64,000 bases of DNA, taken from NCBI GenBank assembly GCA_900315105.1, contig OMXX01000001.1, positions 62,001 to 126,000 of the forward strand. The letters run 5' to 3'. Below are positions 27,800 to 36,005 of the stretch, piece by piece. Position 1 is the stretch's first letter. The number at the start of each line of letters is the position of its first letter. The notes beneath the pieces were generated by a model. That model was not told where the DNA came from, did not search any database, and saw only the letters and a program-made list of their open reading frames with translations. The DNA is from an uncultured Prevotellaceae bacterium. Its GTDB lineage: Bacteria > Bacteroidota > Bacteroidia > Bacteroidales > Bacteroidaceae. Both the position numbers and the translations under genes were made by a program.

Positions 27800-28669
27800 A
27801 TGAGGAAATTGTTTATACTCATCGTGTTAACTGTTGGTTCGTTCTCTGCAATTCATGCTGAGATAACGTGGACGCTGTCATATGATGGCACTTTGACTAT
27901 ATCAGGAACGGATATGCCAGATTATCAGTCTCGAGCTGAAATCCCTTGGTCAGAGGATTGGGATAATGTCAAGAAAATTGTAATTGAAGACGGTGTGACC
28001 TGTATTGGACGTGATGCTTTTGTGAGTTGCCGTTATGCCACCTCTGTCACAATACCTAATACTGTTACAAGTATTGGGTATGAAGCTTTCTCTGGTTGCT
28101 CAAGCCTTACTTCTATAACTATCCCTGAGTCTGTTACGAGTATTGGGTATGGTGCATTCTCTGATTGCTCAGGGCTCACTTCAATTGTTATCCCTAATTC
28201 TGTGACCAGCATCGGAGCGTATGCATTCTCAGGTTGTCGTGGTCTCACATCTTTTACTATTCCAAGCTCTGTGACGAGGATTGAAGAACGCACTTTCTTT
28301 GGTTGCAGCAGTATTACCTCAATCATAATTCCAGAGTCTGTGACGAGTATTGGAGAAATGCAGTTCAAGGGTGGTGCTCTCTCTTCTATAACTAATTATG
28401 CAACAACTCCGCAGGAAATTGAAGGCCATACTTTTAATGATTATGATAATGTTATACTTCACGTACTTCCTGGTTATAAAGCAGTATATGAGGCTGCTAA
28501 CTATTGGAGCGGATTTACGATTGTTGAGGATTTAACTACGGGTATAGATGCAGTTGAAGGTTCTGCTACGATTTCCGAGGATAAGATATTCTCAATATCA
28601 GGTCAGCAATTGGATAAGGCTGCAAGGGGCGTGAATATCATAAATGGAAAGAAGGTATTGGTGAAATAG
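27800..28669 (+). CDS. BspA-like LRR_5 surface protein, shorter paralogue
   Basis: A 289-aa paralogue of the preceding gene, with the same N-terminus (AIHAEITWTLSYDGTLTISG) and C-terminus (SISGQQLDKAARGVNIINGK) but only about six LRR_5 repeats and no YDSRNN insertions. Each gene has its own promoter and terminator. The pair arose by tandem duplication. Confidence 0.92.
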   Translation: MRKLFILIVLTVGSFSAIHAEITWTLSYDGTLTISGTDMPDYQSRAEIPWSEDWDNVKKIVIEDGVTCIGRDAFVSCRYATSVTIPNTVTSIGYEAFSGCSSLTSITIPESVTSIGYGAFSDCSGLTSIVIPNSVTSIGAYAFSGCRGLTSFTIPSSVTRIEERTFFGCSSITSIIIPESVTSIGEMQFKGGALSSITNYATTPQEIEGHTFNDYDNVILHVLPGYKAVYEAANYWSGFTIVEDLTTGIDAVEGSATISEDKIFSISGQQLDKAARGVNIINGKKVLVK

Positions 28670-28689
28670 GATTTAGAGCATAGAATATG

Positions 28690-28733
28690 GAGAGCGTCTC
28701 ATGATAATTATGGGATGCCCTCCTTTTTTTTGT
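28690..28733 (+). terminator. Terminator after second LRR gene
   Basis: GGAGAGCGTCTCA pairs imperfectly with GGGATGCCCTCC and is followed by seven or more T residues. Confidence 0.8.
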
Positions 28734-28910
28734 TTCTATATATCCTTTTGATACTATATTTGATAGTGGCGTGTCTGCTGAATACAGATAGAGTAGGGGA
28801 GAAGAGAGGCATTTGAGAGAATAGGATGATGTTTATCGCAAAAAGTGAGAGATTTGCATGAAATGTGAAAAAAGTTAATGAAAAAATTTGGTGGTTTCAG
28901 AAAAATGTTG

Positions 28911-28918
28911 TACCTTTG
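28911..28918 (+). promoter_or_regulatory. -7 box TACCTTTG of tRNA-Ser
   Basis: Same TACCTTTGCATCGCATTTGA segment as upstream of tRNA-Cys. Confidence 0.8.
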
Positions 28919-28967
28919 CATCGCATTTGACAAAAGAGGTTCGGCTAAGAACTTTTCAAAGGCTTTT

Positions 28968-29054
28968 GGAAGGTTGGGTGAGTGGCTGAAACCACCAGTT
29001 TGCTAAACTGACGTACGGGTTACCGTACCGGGGGTTCGAATCCCCCACCTTCCG
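28968..29054 (+). tRNA. tRNA-Ser (GCT), probable integration site
   Basis: Acceptor GGAAGGT pairs with ACCTTCC; anticodon arm CAGTT-TGCTAAA-CTG gives anticodon GCT; a long variable arm (TACGGGTTACCGTA) marks a class II serine tRNA; the T-arm GGGGG-TTCGAAT-CCCCC is perfect. CCA is not encoded. The tRNA is intact and the recombinase begins about 200 bases downstream, so the element probably integrated at its 3' end. Confidence 0.97.
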
Positions 29055-29055
29055 C

Positions 29056-29102
29056 AAGACGATAAAATAGGTGAAACATCTTCATTTGTTTTATCGTCTT
29101 AA
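29056..29102 (+). terminator. Hairpin after tRNA-Ser
   Basis: AAGACGATAAAA pairs perfectly with TTTTATCGTCTT. It is the likely tRNA terminator; whether it is chromosomal or element DNA is unclear. Confidence 0.7.
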
Positions 29103-29242
29103 CTATCTGAAAAACAGTGAATTTTAACTTGTTTAGCTGTCCACGAATTTAGGTGAAGTATCGTGGTTTATTAATTTCTACAAGTAACCTTCATGTGCAA
29201 GCATGTGTAAATCGTTAAGCTCGTAAAGTATTAATCGAGTTT

Positions 29243-29250
29243 TAACTTTG
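29243..29250 (+). promoter_or_regulatory. -7 box TAACTTTG of the recombinase gene
   Basis: TAnnTTTG match only 8 bases before the recombinase ATG, giving an almost leaderless transcript. Confidence 0.6.
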
Positions 29251-29258
29251 CTAAACAA

Positions 29259-30524
29259 ATGTTTAAGGTTTTTACAAATTTTCAAATGTACGGAAGTTCT
29301 GGCTTCCAGTTACGTTTTCGTATGTATCGTGCAGGAGAGGTACGTTACATCTCAGTTAATAATCTTCTTCAGGGAAATCTCATTAAGAAACACTGGAACC
29401 AGAAGAAGCAGTATTTCATCCCATCAGCACCATTCAGTACCGAGAACAATGATGCACTCGTTAAATTCAAGAAGAAATACGATGATGCTCTTAGGGACTG
29501 GGAAGGATCTCTATTCAGCTTCAACATATCAGCCAGAAGGGACGGAATTGATAATGTCCAGGCTGATGGTGAGAGACTATGGTGGGTGCTTGATTGGTGT
29601 ATTGAGAATGCTAAGAAAAAGAAACATTCCGATGGTACTATGTGTGGAACATTTGAGGTCTATGAGAAAGTAACAAGAAGGCTTCAGGAATATTGTGTAT
29701 CAAGACACCTGAGATATGAGGCTATAAAAATGGATGATGTTGATACACACATGGTAAATGACTTTCTTTCATGGGTAGAGAAGAATGGTAAGGGACAATA
29801 TGTTTCCTGTATGTTCAGATCTGTCCTGAATAAGGCAGATAAGCAGGGATGGTTTGATTTTAACAAGGTTGAGAGGTGCAACTGGATAAAACGTGTCAGG
29901 AACTCAAAGAAGAAGTATGAGACACTTACTGCCGAGCAATGCAATAAGTTTATCCACATGACTGTTTCAGAGCTTCCTAAAGGCCAGAAAAGGCTATTGT
30001 ATCATGATTTCTGTGTATTTATCCTATATACTTGTCAGTCACCATGTGATGCAATAAGCCTGAAGATGTCGGATATTAAGCAGATCAATGGGGTGGATCA
30101 TCTTATATTCAAGCGCCGTAAGATTGAGAGCAAGCAGTCGGTTGATTGTACTGTTCCCATCAACCCAGTAATGAGAAGAATAATAGATCACTGGTCTAAA
30201 TATGCTGAGGATGGTTATATATTCCCTATCAGGAGCAAAAAGAAGATTGCTACCCAGAGAGTGAATAACTTTGACATAAAGAGCTTTGTAAAGAAATGTA
30301 ATGTGTGGCTGAAGAAGGTTGGTGTATTGTTGGGGTGTGATTTCCCCTTACATAACTATACTTTCAGACATACGGCCATTACCCATTACATAAGCAAGGG
30401 TGTTCCAGTAATCTATGTTGCCAATCTTGCTGGAACGTCAGTTGAGAATTGTGAGAGTATCTACTATAACAATCATGGAGATACTACAAGTAGGGATAAG
30501 GTTTTGGCTGCGGTTGAATTTTAG
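29259..30524 (+). CDS. int: Tyrosine recombinase/integrase
   Basis: A 421-aa integrase with an N-terminal Arm-binding part (residues 1-90), a SAM-like core-binding domain (about 100-210) and a C-terminal catalytic domain. The box II segment HNYTFRHTAITHYISKG keeps Arg370, and Tyr402/403 (ESIYYNN) is the likely nucleophile. The box I Arg is not in its usual place (YTCQSPCDAISLKM) and the box II His is Tyr367 with a displaced His365, so it is divergent. It is the only confident rightward gene of the element and abuts tRNA-Ser. Confidence 0.9.
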   Translation: MFKVFTNFQMYGSSGFQLRFRMYRAGEVRYISVNNLLQGNLIKKHWNQKKQYFIPSAPFSTENNDALVKFKKKYDDALRDWEGSLFSFNISARRDGIDNVQADGERLWWVLDWCIENAKKKKHSDGTMCGTFEVYEKVTRRLQEYCVSRHLRYEAIKMDDVDTHMVNDFLSWVEKNGKGQYVSCMFRSVLNKADKQGWFDFNKVERCNWIKRVRNSKKKYETLTAEQCNKFIHMTVSELPKGQKRLLYHDFCVFILYTCQSPCDAISLKMSDIKQINGVDHLIFKRRKIESKQSVDCTVPINPVMRRIIDHWSKYAEDGYIFPIRSKKKIATQRVNNFDIKSFVKKCNVWLKKVGVLLGCDFPLHNYTFRHTAITHYISKGVPVIYVANLAGTSVENCESIYYNNHGDTTSRDKVLAAVEF

Positions 30525-30529
30525 GCATG

Positions 30530-30562
30530 AAAAAGCCCCTGTCTTCACAGATGGGGGCTAAA
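30530..30562 (-). terminator. Terminator of the leftward phage operon (TGTGAAGA loop type)
   Basis: On the minus strand AGCCCC pairs with GGGGCT around a loop holding CTGTGAAGAC, followed by TTTTTC. It lies about 65 bases past the last leftward gene and belongs to the hairpin family seen at 34.6-35.0 kb. Confidence 0.8.
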
Positions 30563-30623
30563 ATGAATATCAACGAAAAAATAGTCGTGATTGTGTTTGT
30601 GAAAAATAACTAAGAAACATTTA

Positions 30624-31058
30624 TTACCTTATAACTATAAAAACCTCTTCTTTCTTAGACCATGCTTTTTGCATTTCGGCAATCAGCAAGTTTGTCCAAT
30701 AACGAGAATTATTGATACATCCTACCGTATCGTTCTTACCGATGAGGATACATCCCAAAGAGTCCCTTGCCGTATTACCTGAATGTATCCTGACACCAGT
30801 AAAGCCTTTGGTGTTGTTGATGTATGGGAGATACTTTTTGAAATGGTTGGAATATGTATAAGTTACCAGATACCTTCCAGTAGGAATAGCGGTCTGGCCG
30901 TACACCTTCAGCTTGGCAATCTCAGCTATTGACATGTTCTGATTAAGGCCTCTGTCCTTGTCCTCAAGAGCGTTGCATCCAAAGTCCTTACCATTGACGT
31001 ACACCTTACTGATAGTGTACTTGTCTTTCTTCCACTTTCTATCAATTAGTATTTCCAT
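30624..31058 (-). CDS. DUF5675 family protein (possible lysis-related)
   Basis: A 144-aa protein starting MEILIDRKWKKDKYTISKVY at 31,058. Typical DUF5675 motifs: VNGKDFGCNALEDKDRG, TAIPTGRYLV, GVRIHSGNTARDSLGCILIG. The HSGN..D..GCI arrangement resembles a catalytic His/Cys fold, and the family often sits with phage lysis genes; activity is inferred. Its ATG overlaps the preceding stop (TAATG). It is the last gene of the leftward operon. Confidence 0.8.
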   Translation of the reverse strand: MEILIDRKWKKDKYTISKVYVNGKDFGCNALEDKDRGLNQNMSIAEIAKLKVYGQTAIPTGRYLVTYTYSNHFKKYLPYINNTKGFTGVRIHSGNTARDSLGCILIGKNDTVGCINNSRYWTNLLIAEMQKAWSKKEEVFIVIR

Positions 31059-31324
31059 TATATGTTTGTTGTTATTAGTCGTTTTAATACATCGGCGCTT
31101 CTCAGCCTGTTTATCGTCTCTTTTGTCTGGAGGCTTCTGAGAGGAACAAACCATTCCTCGCCCTTATTGACTCCTTTGGTAATAATAACAAAAGCGCCAG
31201 GGGTTTTGATATTCTTAAACCTTGCCTCAGTTATGACTGCGGTCTGTCCCACGAGAAACACAAGGTTAAGTTCCTGGAGTTTCTTACAATAGGCTATCTT
31301 GACTGTCGATCCGTTACTAATCAT
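31058..31324 (-). CDS. Small phage protein
   Basis: An 88-aa protein (MISNGSTVKIAYCKKLQEL..). Its start overlaps the last codons of the terminase small subunit, and its stop overlaps the next start (TAATG), so it is translationally coupled. The longer upstream frame lies inside the terminase gene and is rejected. A beta-rich segment (VFLVGQTAVITEARFKN) is visible; no family recognised. Confidence 0.65.
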   Translation of the reverse strand: MISNGSTVKIAYCKKLQELNLVFLVGQTAVITEARFKNIKTPGAFVIITKGVNKGEEWFVPLRSLQTKETINRLRSADVLKRLITTNI

Positions 31325-31808
31325 TAAATTCCTCTTCCTCCTTATTGGTTTGTGTAGGAACATTGATATTGAATACAATGCCGTTGCCATCCCCACCTTC
31401 CAGAGTAACCTTGTGTGCGATGTCCTCCTTGATACCATACATATCATTAAGAGTCTTTACAGCATTGACAGCCACAGCCCTCAATGGTGCAGGAGAAACC
31501 TCATGTCCGAATCTGTCAATAGTTATGCAATCAGCACACTCATCAGTAATCTTCAGAAGTGTTGCTGTCAGTTTATGCTTCAATGACACTGTATCAAAAG
31601 TGTTCTTTGCAATAAGCTCGTCAAGTCTTGCCTTGATGTGTTCTTGAGACATCAATTCCAATGCCCTTGCCTGAGCTTCAGCATCGTCTATATTGGAACC
31701 ATAGACAGCCTTATAGCATCGTCTTGGATCTCCAGACATAGGAGCTGGAGCGTTTACATATAAGAGGCAAAACTTAGCCTCTTCTGGGGTTATAACATTA
31801 TCTGCCAT
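31317..31808 (-). CDS. Terminase small subunit-like protein
   Basis: A 163-aa protein with an N-terminal helix-turn-helix (ITPEEAKFCLLYVNA..DPRRCYKAVYG..DAEAQARALELM) typical of phage packaging small subunits, followed by HIKARLDELIAK and an acidic tail. It would recognise the packaging site and recruit the large subunit. Here it lies downstream of the large subunit, the reverse of the usual order. Confidence 0.8.
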   Translation of the reverse strand: MADNVITPEEAKFCLLYVNAPAPMSGDPRRCYKAVYGSNIDDAEAQARALELMSQEHIKARLDELIAKNTFDTVSLKHKLTATLLKITDECADCITIDRFGHEVSPAPLRAVAVNAVKTLNDMYGIKEDIAHKVTLEGGDGNGIVFNINVPTQTNKEEEEFND

Positions 31809-31850
31809 TGTCTTATCTTTTCTATATAATAGACAATGGCAGATAGGAGA

Positions 31851-34487
31851 TTAGTAACTGAAGCTGTCATACATATCCCCAGTATCTGAGGTGGTTACAA
31901 TTTCAGCTTCGCCGTTGATGAACTTATTATATTCTTCATTGAGATAGTAGCATAGGGCATAGTCAAGACAGTCTGAAAGGTGTCCGTATTGTTCTGCCCT
32001 GACACCATTATCCATCAGCACTTTCTTTTTCTCCTTTGTGCCATCGGGATTTCTTTTTTGATATACAAGGTCAGCAGTCAGCTTACGGCAGTTAAGGTCA
32101 ATCATTATTTTCCACCCATTATATCCGTTCAGTAGTTCATTAATAAAGTCGAGTCTTAGACCTTGCGATGGCTGGGTATTGAATATCTGTAATGATGTCC
32201 TAAAGACAGGTTTCAATGTCTTTTCAATGATAGTAAAATTGTTAGTTCCCGCTTCGGTCTGTGTTGATCTTGCAGCGCCAGAAGGATCTCCTGTAATCAA
32301 CACCCTGTCCATTTGATTCTTTCCTTTCAGATATTTTAGGATATATCTTGAGAATGCTGGAGTGTTGTTAAGACCGTCTTCTGGCTTACCTACAATTTCT
32401 TTGAAAATATATACTTCTTTTTTGTCGTAGTCTATTTGAATAGGCAATGCTGACATTTGAGGATTAATATTAAAGTCGATTGACAAGATAAGCGTTTTCA
32501 TTGGATTGAAGTATTTATCAGTTAAACCGCATATAAGATGTTTTTCACCATCAAAAGCATGATATGCAGCCATTTTATTAGAGTCGGTAAACTCCCAGTT
32601 TCCATAAAGAAGCCTATCTCTGGTGGCCTTGTCTCTAATTTTTCTTAGTCTATTAAAATAGATTATTCTGAATTGTTCGTTAGGATTGTCAAACAGACTG
32701 AAAGGCAAATACCTTAATCCTTTTGGCAATTTTACAGGATTTCCATCATCATCCATAACAAAGGTGCTACGAACCCAATTCAAACATGGATTTGTGGACA
32801 TGAGCATTTTTCCCACAATAAAGGATTCTGCTATTTTGTAACGAATACGAGATTGCAAAACTTCTATTGCTTTTTCTGATATTTCCGATACCTCATCGCA
32901 GAATGCTCCGCTAATCTCCAAACTTCCTAACCTATTGAAATCCAAGTCGTTAGGAGAGGGGGAGAGTTCTAATCCAATAATTGTACTTCCATTCCAGAAA
33001 GTAAGAACAATGCGTTGATTGTTTATATGATAATTGACATCTTGTACCAATCCCCACTCATTAAGAATATTCAACATGGTTGACCAAGTTGTAGCAATGA
33101 GGTTCTTTAACTCTTTTCTGGCAAGAACCATGCGGATTCCAGGATATTTTAGGCAGCTTGAGACAACCCAGGCACAACCCAAATAAGAATTATGAGTAAC
33201 TGTAAAATTATCAGCAACATACAATCCTGAAGGATCATCAACGGTGATACACCTTCCTATTTTTTTACCAATAGGTTCACAACTTATTATTCTTTTGCCA
33301 AGAATAGAAGCACCACCATTAAATTCATTTCTTGCATACTGTCTTTTGCGTTCCAGCCATACAATATCACGATTACATTTAGTCATGATCCAGACATTAT
33401 AAGCCAATTTGCCAGCTTTTTTATTTCCATTTCTATCCTTAAAATAAGGTTGTTTAGTTGTAATAGTTGCCTTCCCCCCTAAACTACGGACAACAAAGGC
33501 TACATCTTCTGCAAGTTGTTTGCTGACGGTGCAATAACTTATATGTCCACGATTATCAACGTAGCCATCAGTATCAATAAGTCCCTGCAATAGCATCTTT
33601 CTATCTTCAATAGAAAAATACTTATATTGCTCTGGAATGAATTTTGTTTCTGCCTTATGGTTGCCTATCCCAGTTTGAGCTATTCTATTAATAAAGTCTT
33701 TATTGTAATACATGTATGATGAAGCTTGATTGCCCCCTTTGACACTTATACTTGAATAAGGACAATCAAGTTCTGCAATTCGGTCAATAACTTCTTTATC
33801 TTTTGAAGTTATGGATGTTTTTTCCTGACTAAATAGTGACTCTGCTAAGCATCCATTACCAATTAATACCCCTAAAGTGTAAGGATGAATTGGTTTTGGG
33901 GCTTTTTGAAATTCTTTAGAAAATTCAACAGGCTCTGTCAATGGGATTATAAGATTTGATGGCTTAGGGTTGTTATGTAAATATTCGTATATTTGTTTTG
34001 CAGTCCAAATATTTTCCTTTGCACCACTTCTTGCTTTATGTAATCGCCATAAATGCTCTTCAGAACACTCAGAATATGTTCTGTCAATAAATTCAATTCT
34101 ATAATATTCACATTCTGTAATTGGATGTAAATAAATAATCTTTTGTTCTTTTCCTGTGTTTGGATTAGTAATGGTATCACCTACTTTCAAATCTCTAACT
34201 GCGCAAAACCCATTGGGAGTACATACATGAGAATCTAATGACATCTGCTTTCCCCCGCCCGCAGAACCACCTGCTAATATTAGTTCTGGTATGTCGGTAT
34301 TACCACATTTCGCGCAAATAGGTTCGTGTATAGGGTGTCCTTCTTTGTCATAACCTGTAACTCTTAATTCAAGCGGGCCTCCACATTTATCACAAACACC
34401 CCCTTGTAATGCTTTCCAAACCTTGTACTGTTTTGGCGAAGGACTGAAGTTTATAACCAGTCCTCTTGGTTGTTCTAATTTTTTCAT
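31851..34487 (-). CDS. Terminase large subunit with in-frame intein
   Basis: An 878-aa precursor. Residues 1-80 and 434-878 form a normal 525-aa terminase: an N-terminal zinc ribbon (CDKC..CAKC, residues 32-61), the P-loop GGSAGGGK (73-80) interrupted before its Ser, Walker B-like SGAFCDEVSE, and an RNase H-like nuclease (LILSIDFNINP, ITGDPSG, LSDCLDYALCYY). Residues 81-433 are an intein: Gln1, block A (SLDSHVCTPNGF), block B SEEH, a LAGLIDADG domain (TLGVLIGNGCL and LLQGLIDTDGYV), block F VADNFTVTHN, then Ser+1. Splicing would rebuild GGSAGGGKS. The first LAGLIDADG acidic residue is Asn. Confidence 0.95.
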   Translation of the reverse strand: MKKLEQPRGLVINFSPSPKQYKVWKALQGGVCDKCGGPLELRVTGYDKEGHPIHEPICAKCGNTDIPELILAGGSAGGGKQMSLDSHVCTPNGFCAVRDLKVGDTITNPNTGKEQKIIYLHPITECEYYRIEFIDRTYSECSEEHLWRLHKARSGAKENIWTAKQIYEYLHNNPKPSNLIIPLTEPVEFSKEFQKAPKPIHPYTLGVLIGNGCLAESLFSQEKTSITSKDKEVIDRIAELDCPYSSISVKGGNQASSYMYYNKDFINRIAQTGIGNHKAETKFIPEQYKYFSIEDRKMLLQGLIDTDGYVDNRGHISYCTVSKQLAEDVAFVVRSLGGKATITTKQPYFKDRNGNKKAGKLAYNVWIMTKCNRDIVWLERKRQYARNEFNGGASILGKRIISCEPIGKKIGRCITVDDPSGLYVADNFTVTHNSYLGCAWVVSSCLKYPGIRMVLARKELKNLIATTWSTMLNILNEWGLVQDVNYHINNQRIVLTFWNGSTIIGLELSPSPNDLDFNRLGSLEISGAFCDEVSEISEKAIEVLQSRIRYKIAESFIVGKMLMSTNPCLNWVRSTFVMDDDGNPVKLPKGLRYLPFSLFDNPNEQFRIIYFNRLRKIRDKATRDRLLYGNWEFTDSNKMAAYHAFDGEKHLICGLTDKYFNPMKTLILSIDFNINPQMSALPIQIDYDKKEVYIFKEIVGKPEDGLNNTPAFSRYILKYLKGKNQMDRVLITGDPSGAARSTQTEAGTNNFTIIEKTLKPVFRTSLQIFNTQPSQGLRLDFINELLNGYNGWKIMIDLNCRKLTADLVYQKRNPDGTKEKKKVLMDNGVRAEQYGHLSDCLDYALCYYLNEEYNKFINGEAEIVTTSDTGDMYDSFSY
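33189..34247 (-). mobile_element. Intein (Gln1, LAGLIDADG) inside the terminase P-loop
   Basis: The 353 codons of the intein, from Gln81 to Asn433 of the precursor. The insertion is between Lys and Ser of the Walker A motif, a site where inteins are often found because it is highly conserved. The C-terminal His-Asn and the Ser+1 are intact, so splicing is expected. Homing may be impaired by Asn in place of the first catalytic Asp. Confidence 0.92.
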
Positions 34488-34558
34488 AATTATTAATGAT
34501 TTATGTTTTTCTTAGTAATAGTTTTCTCCCACCAGATTATCTGTACTTTATTATTATG

Positions 34559-34598
34559 TATTTTGTAAATATTTGATAATTACATATTTACAAAATAA
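34559..34598. promoter_or_regulatory. AT-rich palindrome upstream of the terminase gene
   Basis: ATTTTGTAAATAT is perfectly inverted as ATATTTACAAAAT across an 11-base spacer, 75 bases upstream of the terminase start. Placement suggests an operator or a promoter-associated site. Confidence 0.55.
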
Positions 34599-34629
34599 TT
34601 ATTTTTACTACTTTCTGCCTCTTAAAACA

Positions 34630-34662
34630 AAAACCACCCTACTTTCGCAAGCAAGGTGGTGT
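34630..34662 (-). terminator. Terminator-like hairpin T1
   Basis: Minus strand: CCACC..GGTGG then TTTTTGTTTT, with a loop containing GCTTGCGAAAG. Confidence 0.7.
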
Positions 34663-34772
34663 CAAACTCTCAAAACATGAATAAAAACAGAATCCGTTTT
34701 ATAACGAAACGGTGAATTTATATATAATAGTGTCGTAACTCTTACATTCAGTGGGAATTTAAGTTAAAAAAT

Positions 34773-34804
34773 AAAAACCGACCTATCTTCACAGACCAGT
34801 CGGA
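34773..34804 (-). terminator. Terminator-like hairpin T2
   Basis: Minus strand: CCGAC..GTCGG then TTTTTATTTT; loop CTGTGAAGAT, as in the terminator after the recombinase gene. Confidence 0.75.
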
Positions 34805-34846
34805 AAGAGTCGTGATATATGTATAACTATAAACAGAATTTTCAAA

Positions 34847-34881
34847 CAAAAACCTGTCCGACCTTCACAGGCAAGACAGGG
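34847..34881 (-). terminator. Terminator-like hairpin T3
   Basis: Minus strand: CCTGTC..GACAGG then TTTTTGTTTG; loop CTGTGAAGGT. Confidence 0.75.
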
Positions 34882-34939
34882 TGAAAGCGTGAATATAAAT
34901 ATATATAGACTACTTTTTGGAAAATAGTACGTGTTTTCT

Positions 34940-34973
34940 TAAAAACTGACCGATTCTCACGAACCAGTCAGGA
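34940..34973 (-). terminator. Terminator-like hairpin T4
   Basis: Minus strand: CTGAC..GTCAG then TTTTTAAG; loop CGTGAGAAT, a relaxed version of T2 and T3. Confidence 0.7.
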
Positions 34974-35099
34974 TAAAGTTTTATGTATTATCAAAATCGA
35001 GATTATCTTAATCAGCCCTCGCGGGTAGCTAAGACGAAACGGAAAAGATTAATTCACTTTTGCCTTTACCTAAATCAATGTTATATATTAAACCCTAAA

Positions 35100-35255
35100 T
35101 CAAATTACCATTGTTTCATTAAACTTGGCAGACATCTCAAATTGAGTCATCCGCTTCCTTCTCAGCCTTCTTTCCTTAGCCTTTCTTATCTCCTGGATCT
35201 TACTGGCTAACTGATAGGCTATTCTGAAGTTGTCCTTATTTTTTATAATGCCCAT
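35100..35255 (-). CDS. Small basic protein overlapping the HU gene
   Basis: A 51-aa frame starting MGIIKNKDNFRIAYQLASK within the last codons of the HU gene and running on as a strongly basic helix (QEIRKAKERRLRRKRM). It has no visible ribosome binding site; support is the compact overlap and lysine/arginine-rich composition. Confidence 0.45.
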   Translation of the reverse strand: MGIIKNKDNFRIAYQLASKIQEIRKAKERRLRRKRMTQFEMSAKFNETMVI

Positions 35256-35526
35256 TGTTCACTGCATTTATAAATGAATCGTATGGACGGAACTTAGGGT
35301 ATCTGCATTCCTGCTTAGAGTAGTTCTCTTCAGTCCTGAAGTTCCTTACTGACTTTGGTTTTCTTGTTACTGGGAAGAATTTTCCAAATCCTCTCAGATA
35401 TACTGTATCACCTTCAATCACAGCCTGGGAAATCGTCTTCATGATGCTTTCAACAGCCGCAGAGACTGCAATCTTGGGCAATCCTGTTTCACCCATTATT
35501 CTCTCAATAATCTGATGTTTTGTCAT
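35236..35526 (-). CDS. HU/IHF-like DNA-binding protein
   Basis: A 96-aa HU-fold protein: MTKHQIIERIMGETGLPKIAVSAAVESIMKTISQAV (helical dimer part), then VYLRGFGKFFPVTRKPKSVRNFRT (beta arm). The usual proline-tipped arm is shorter than in HU. It may bend DNA during packaging or regulation. The start overlaps the previous stop (TAATG). Confidence 0.85.
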   Translation of the reverse strand: MTKHQIIERIMGETGLPKIAVSAAVESIMKTISQAVIEGDTVYLRGFGKFFPVTRKPKSVRNFRTEENYSKQECRYPKFRPYDSFINAVNNGHYKK

Positions 35527-35783
35527 TATCGTAAGCTATATTGGTTGTCTTTTAGGAAATTTACCACCTCTTCAGGCAGCTTATCAGACTTGTAATATTT
35601 CAGTGACTGCGTTACCGAGTCAAGCTTTCTTACTCTTGCACAGAAGATCTTGCGCTTACCCATAGTGGCCACACATGGAACCTTCTCTATGCTTTTAGGG
35701 TTTATTGTCCCAATCATATAGTATTGGGACTTTTCACATACGTAACCCTGTTTTACGATAGGTAGATTAACTTTTTCTTGCAT
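35526..35783 (-). CDS. Hypothetical protein coupled to HU
   Basis: An 85-aa basic protein (KVPCVATMGKRKIFCARVRKL) with a C-terminal helix LPEEVVNFLKDNQYSLR. Family not recognised. Confidence 0.65.
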   Translation of the reverse strand: MQEKVNLPIVKQGYVCEKSQYYMIGTINPKSIEKVPCVATMGKRKIFCARVRKLDSVTQSLKYYKSDKLPEEVVNFLKDNQYSLR

Positions 35784-36005
35784 TGTTTTTAACTTATTAC
35801 TTTTATGATAATAGTAACATTAACCCCTATTGTTAGTGGGATTTAGCGTTAAAAAAAATTAAGGGGATGTTTCACAACACCCCCCTCAACCAAAACAATG
35901 AAAAAAATATGCGACTTATTAGACTAAATTACAAATTTATCTTTATGAATAATAGATATTGCCAATGATTAGTTGGCTGATTTTTAGTTAAAAATGCTTA
36001 ACACA

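Larger units (their letters stand above)
34488..35099. other. Non-coding region with tandem terminator-like hairpins
   Basis: No gene is convincing on either strand. It holds a 13-bp palindrome at 34,559-34,598, four hairpins of one family and one unrelated hairpin (CCGTTT/AAAACGG, about 34,698-34,714), separated by AT-rich spacers of roughly 45-115 bases. Confidence 0.75.

Noticed and set aside
34983..35210. Plus-strand 75-aa reading frame in the hairpin region
   Set aside because: No promoter or ribosome site, unlikely composition, and opposite the small basic minus-strand gene.
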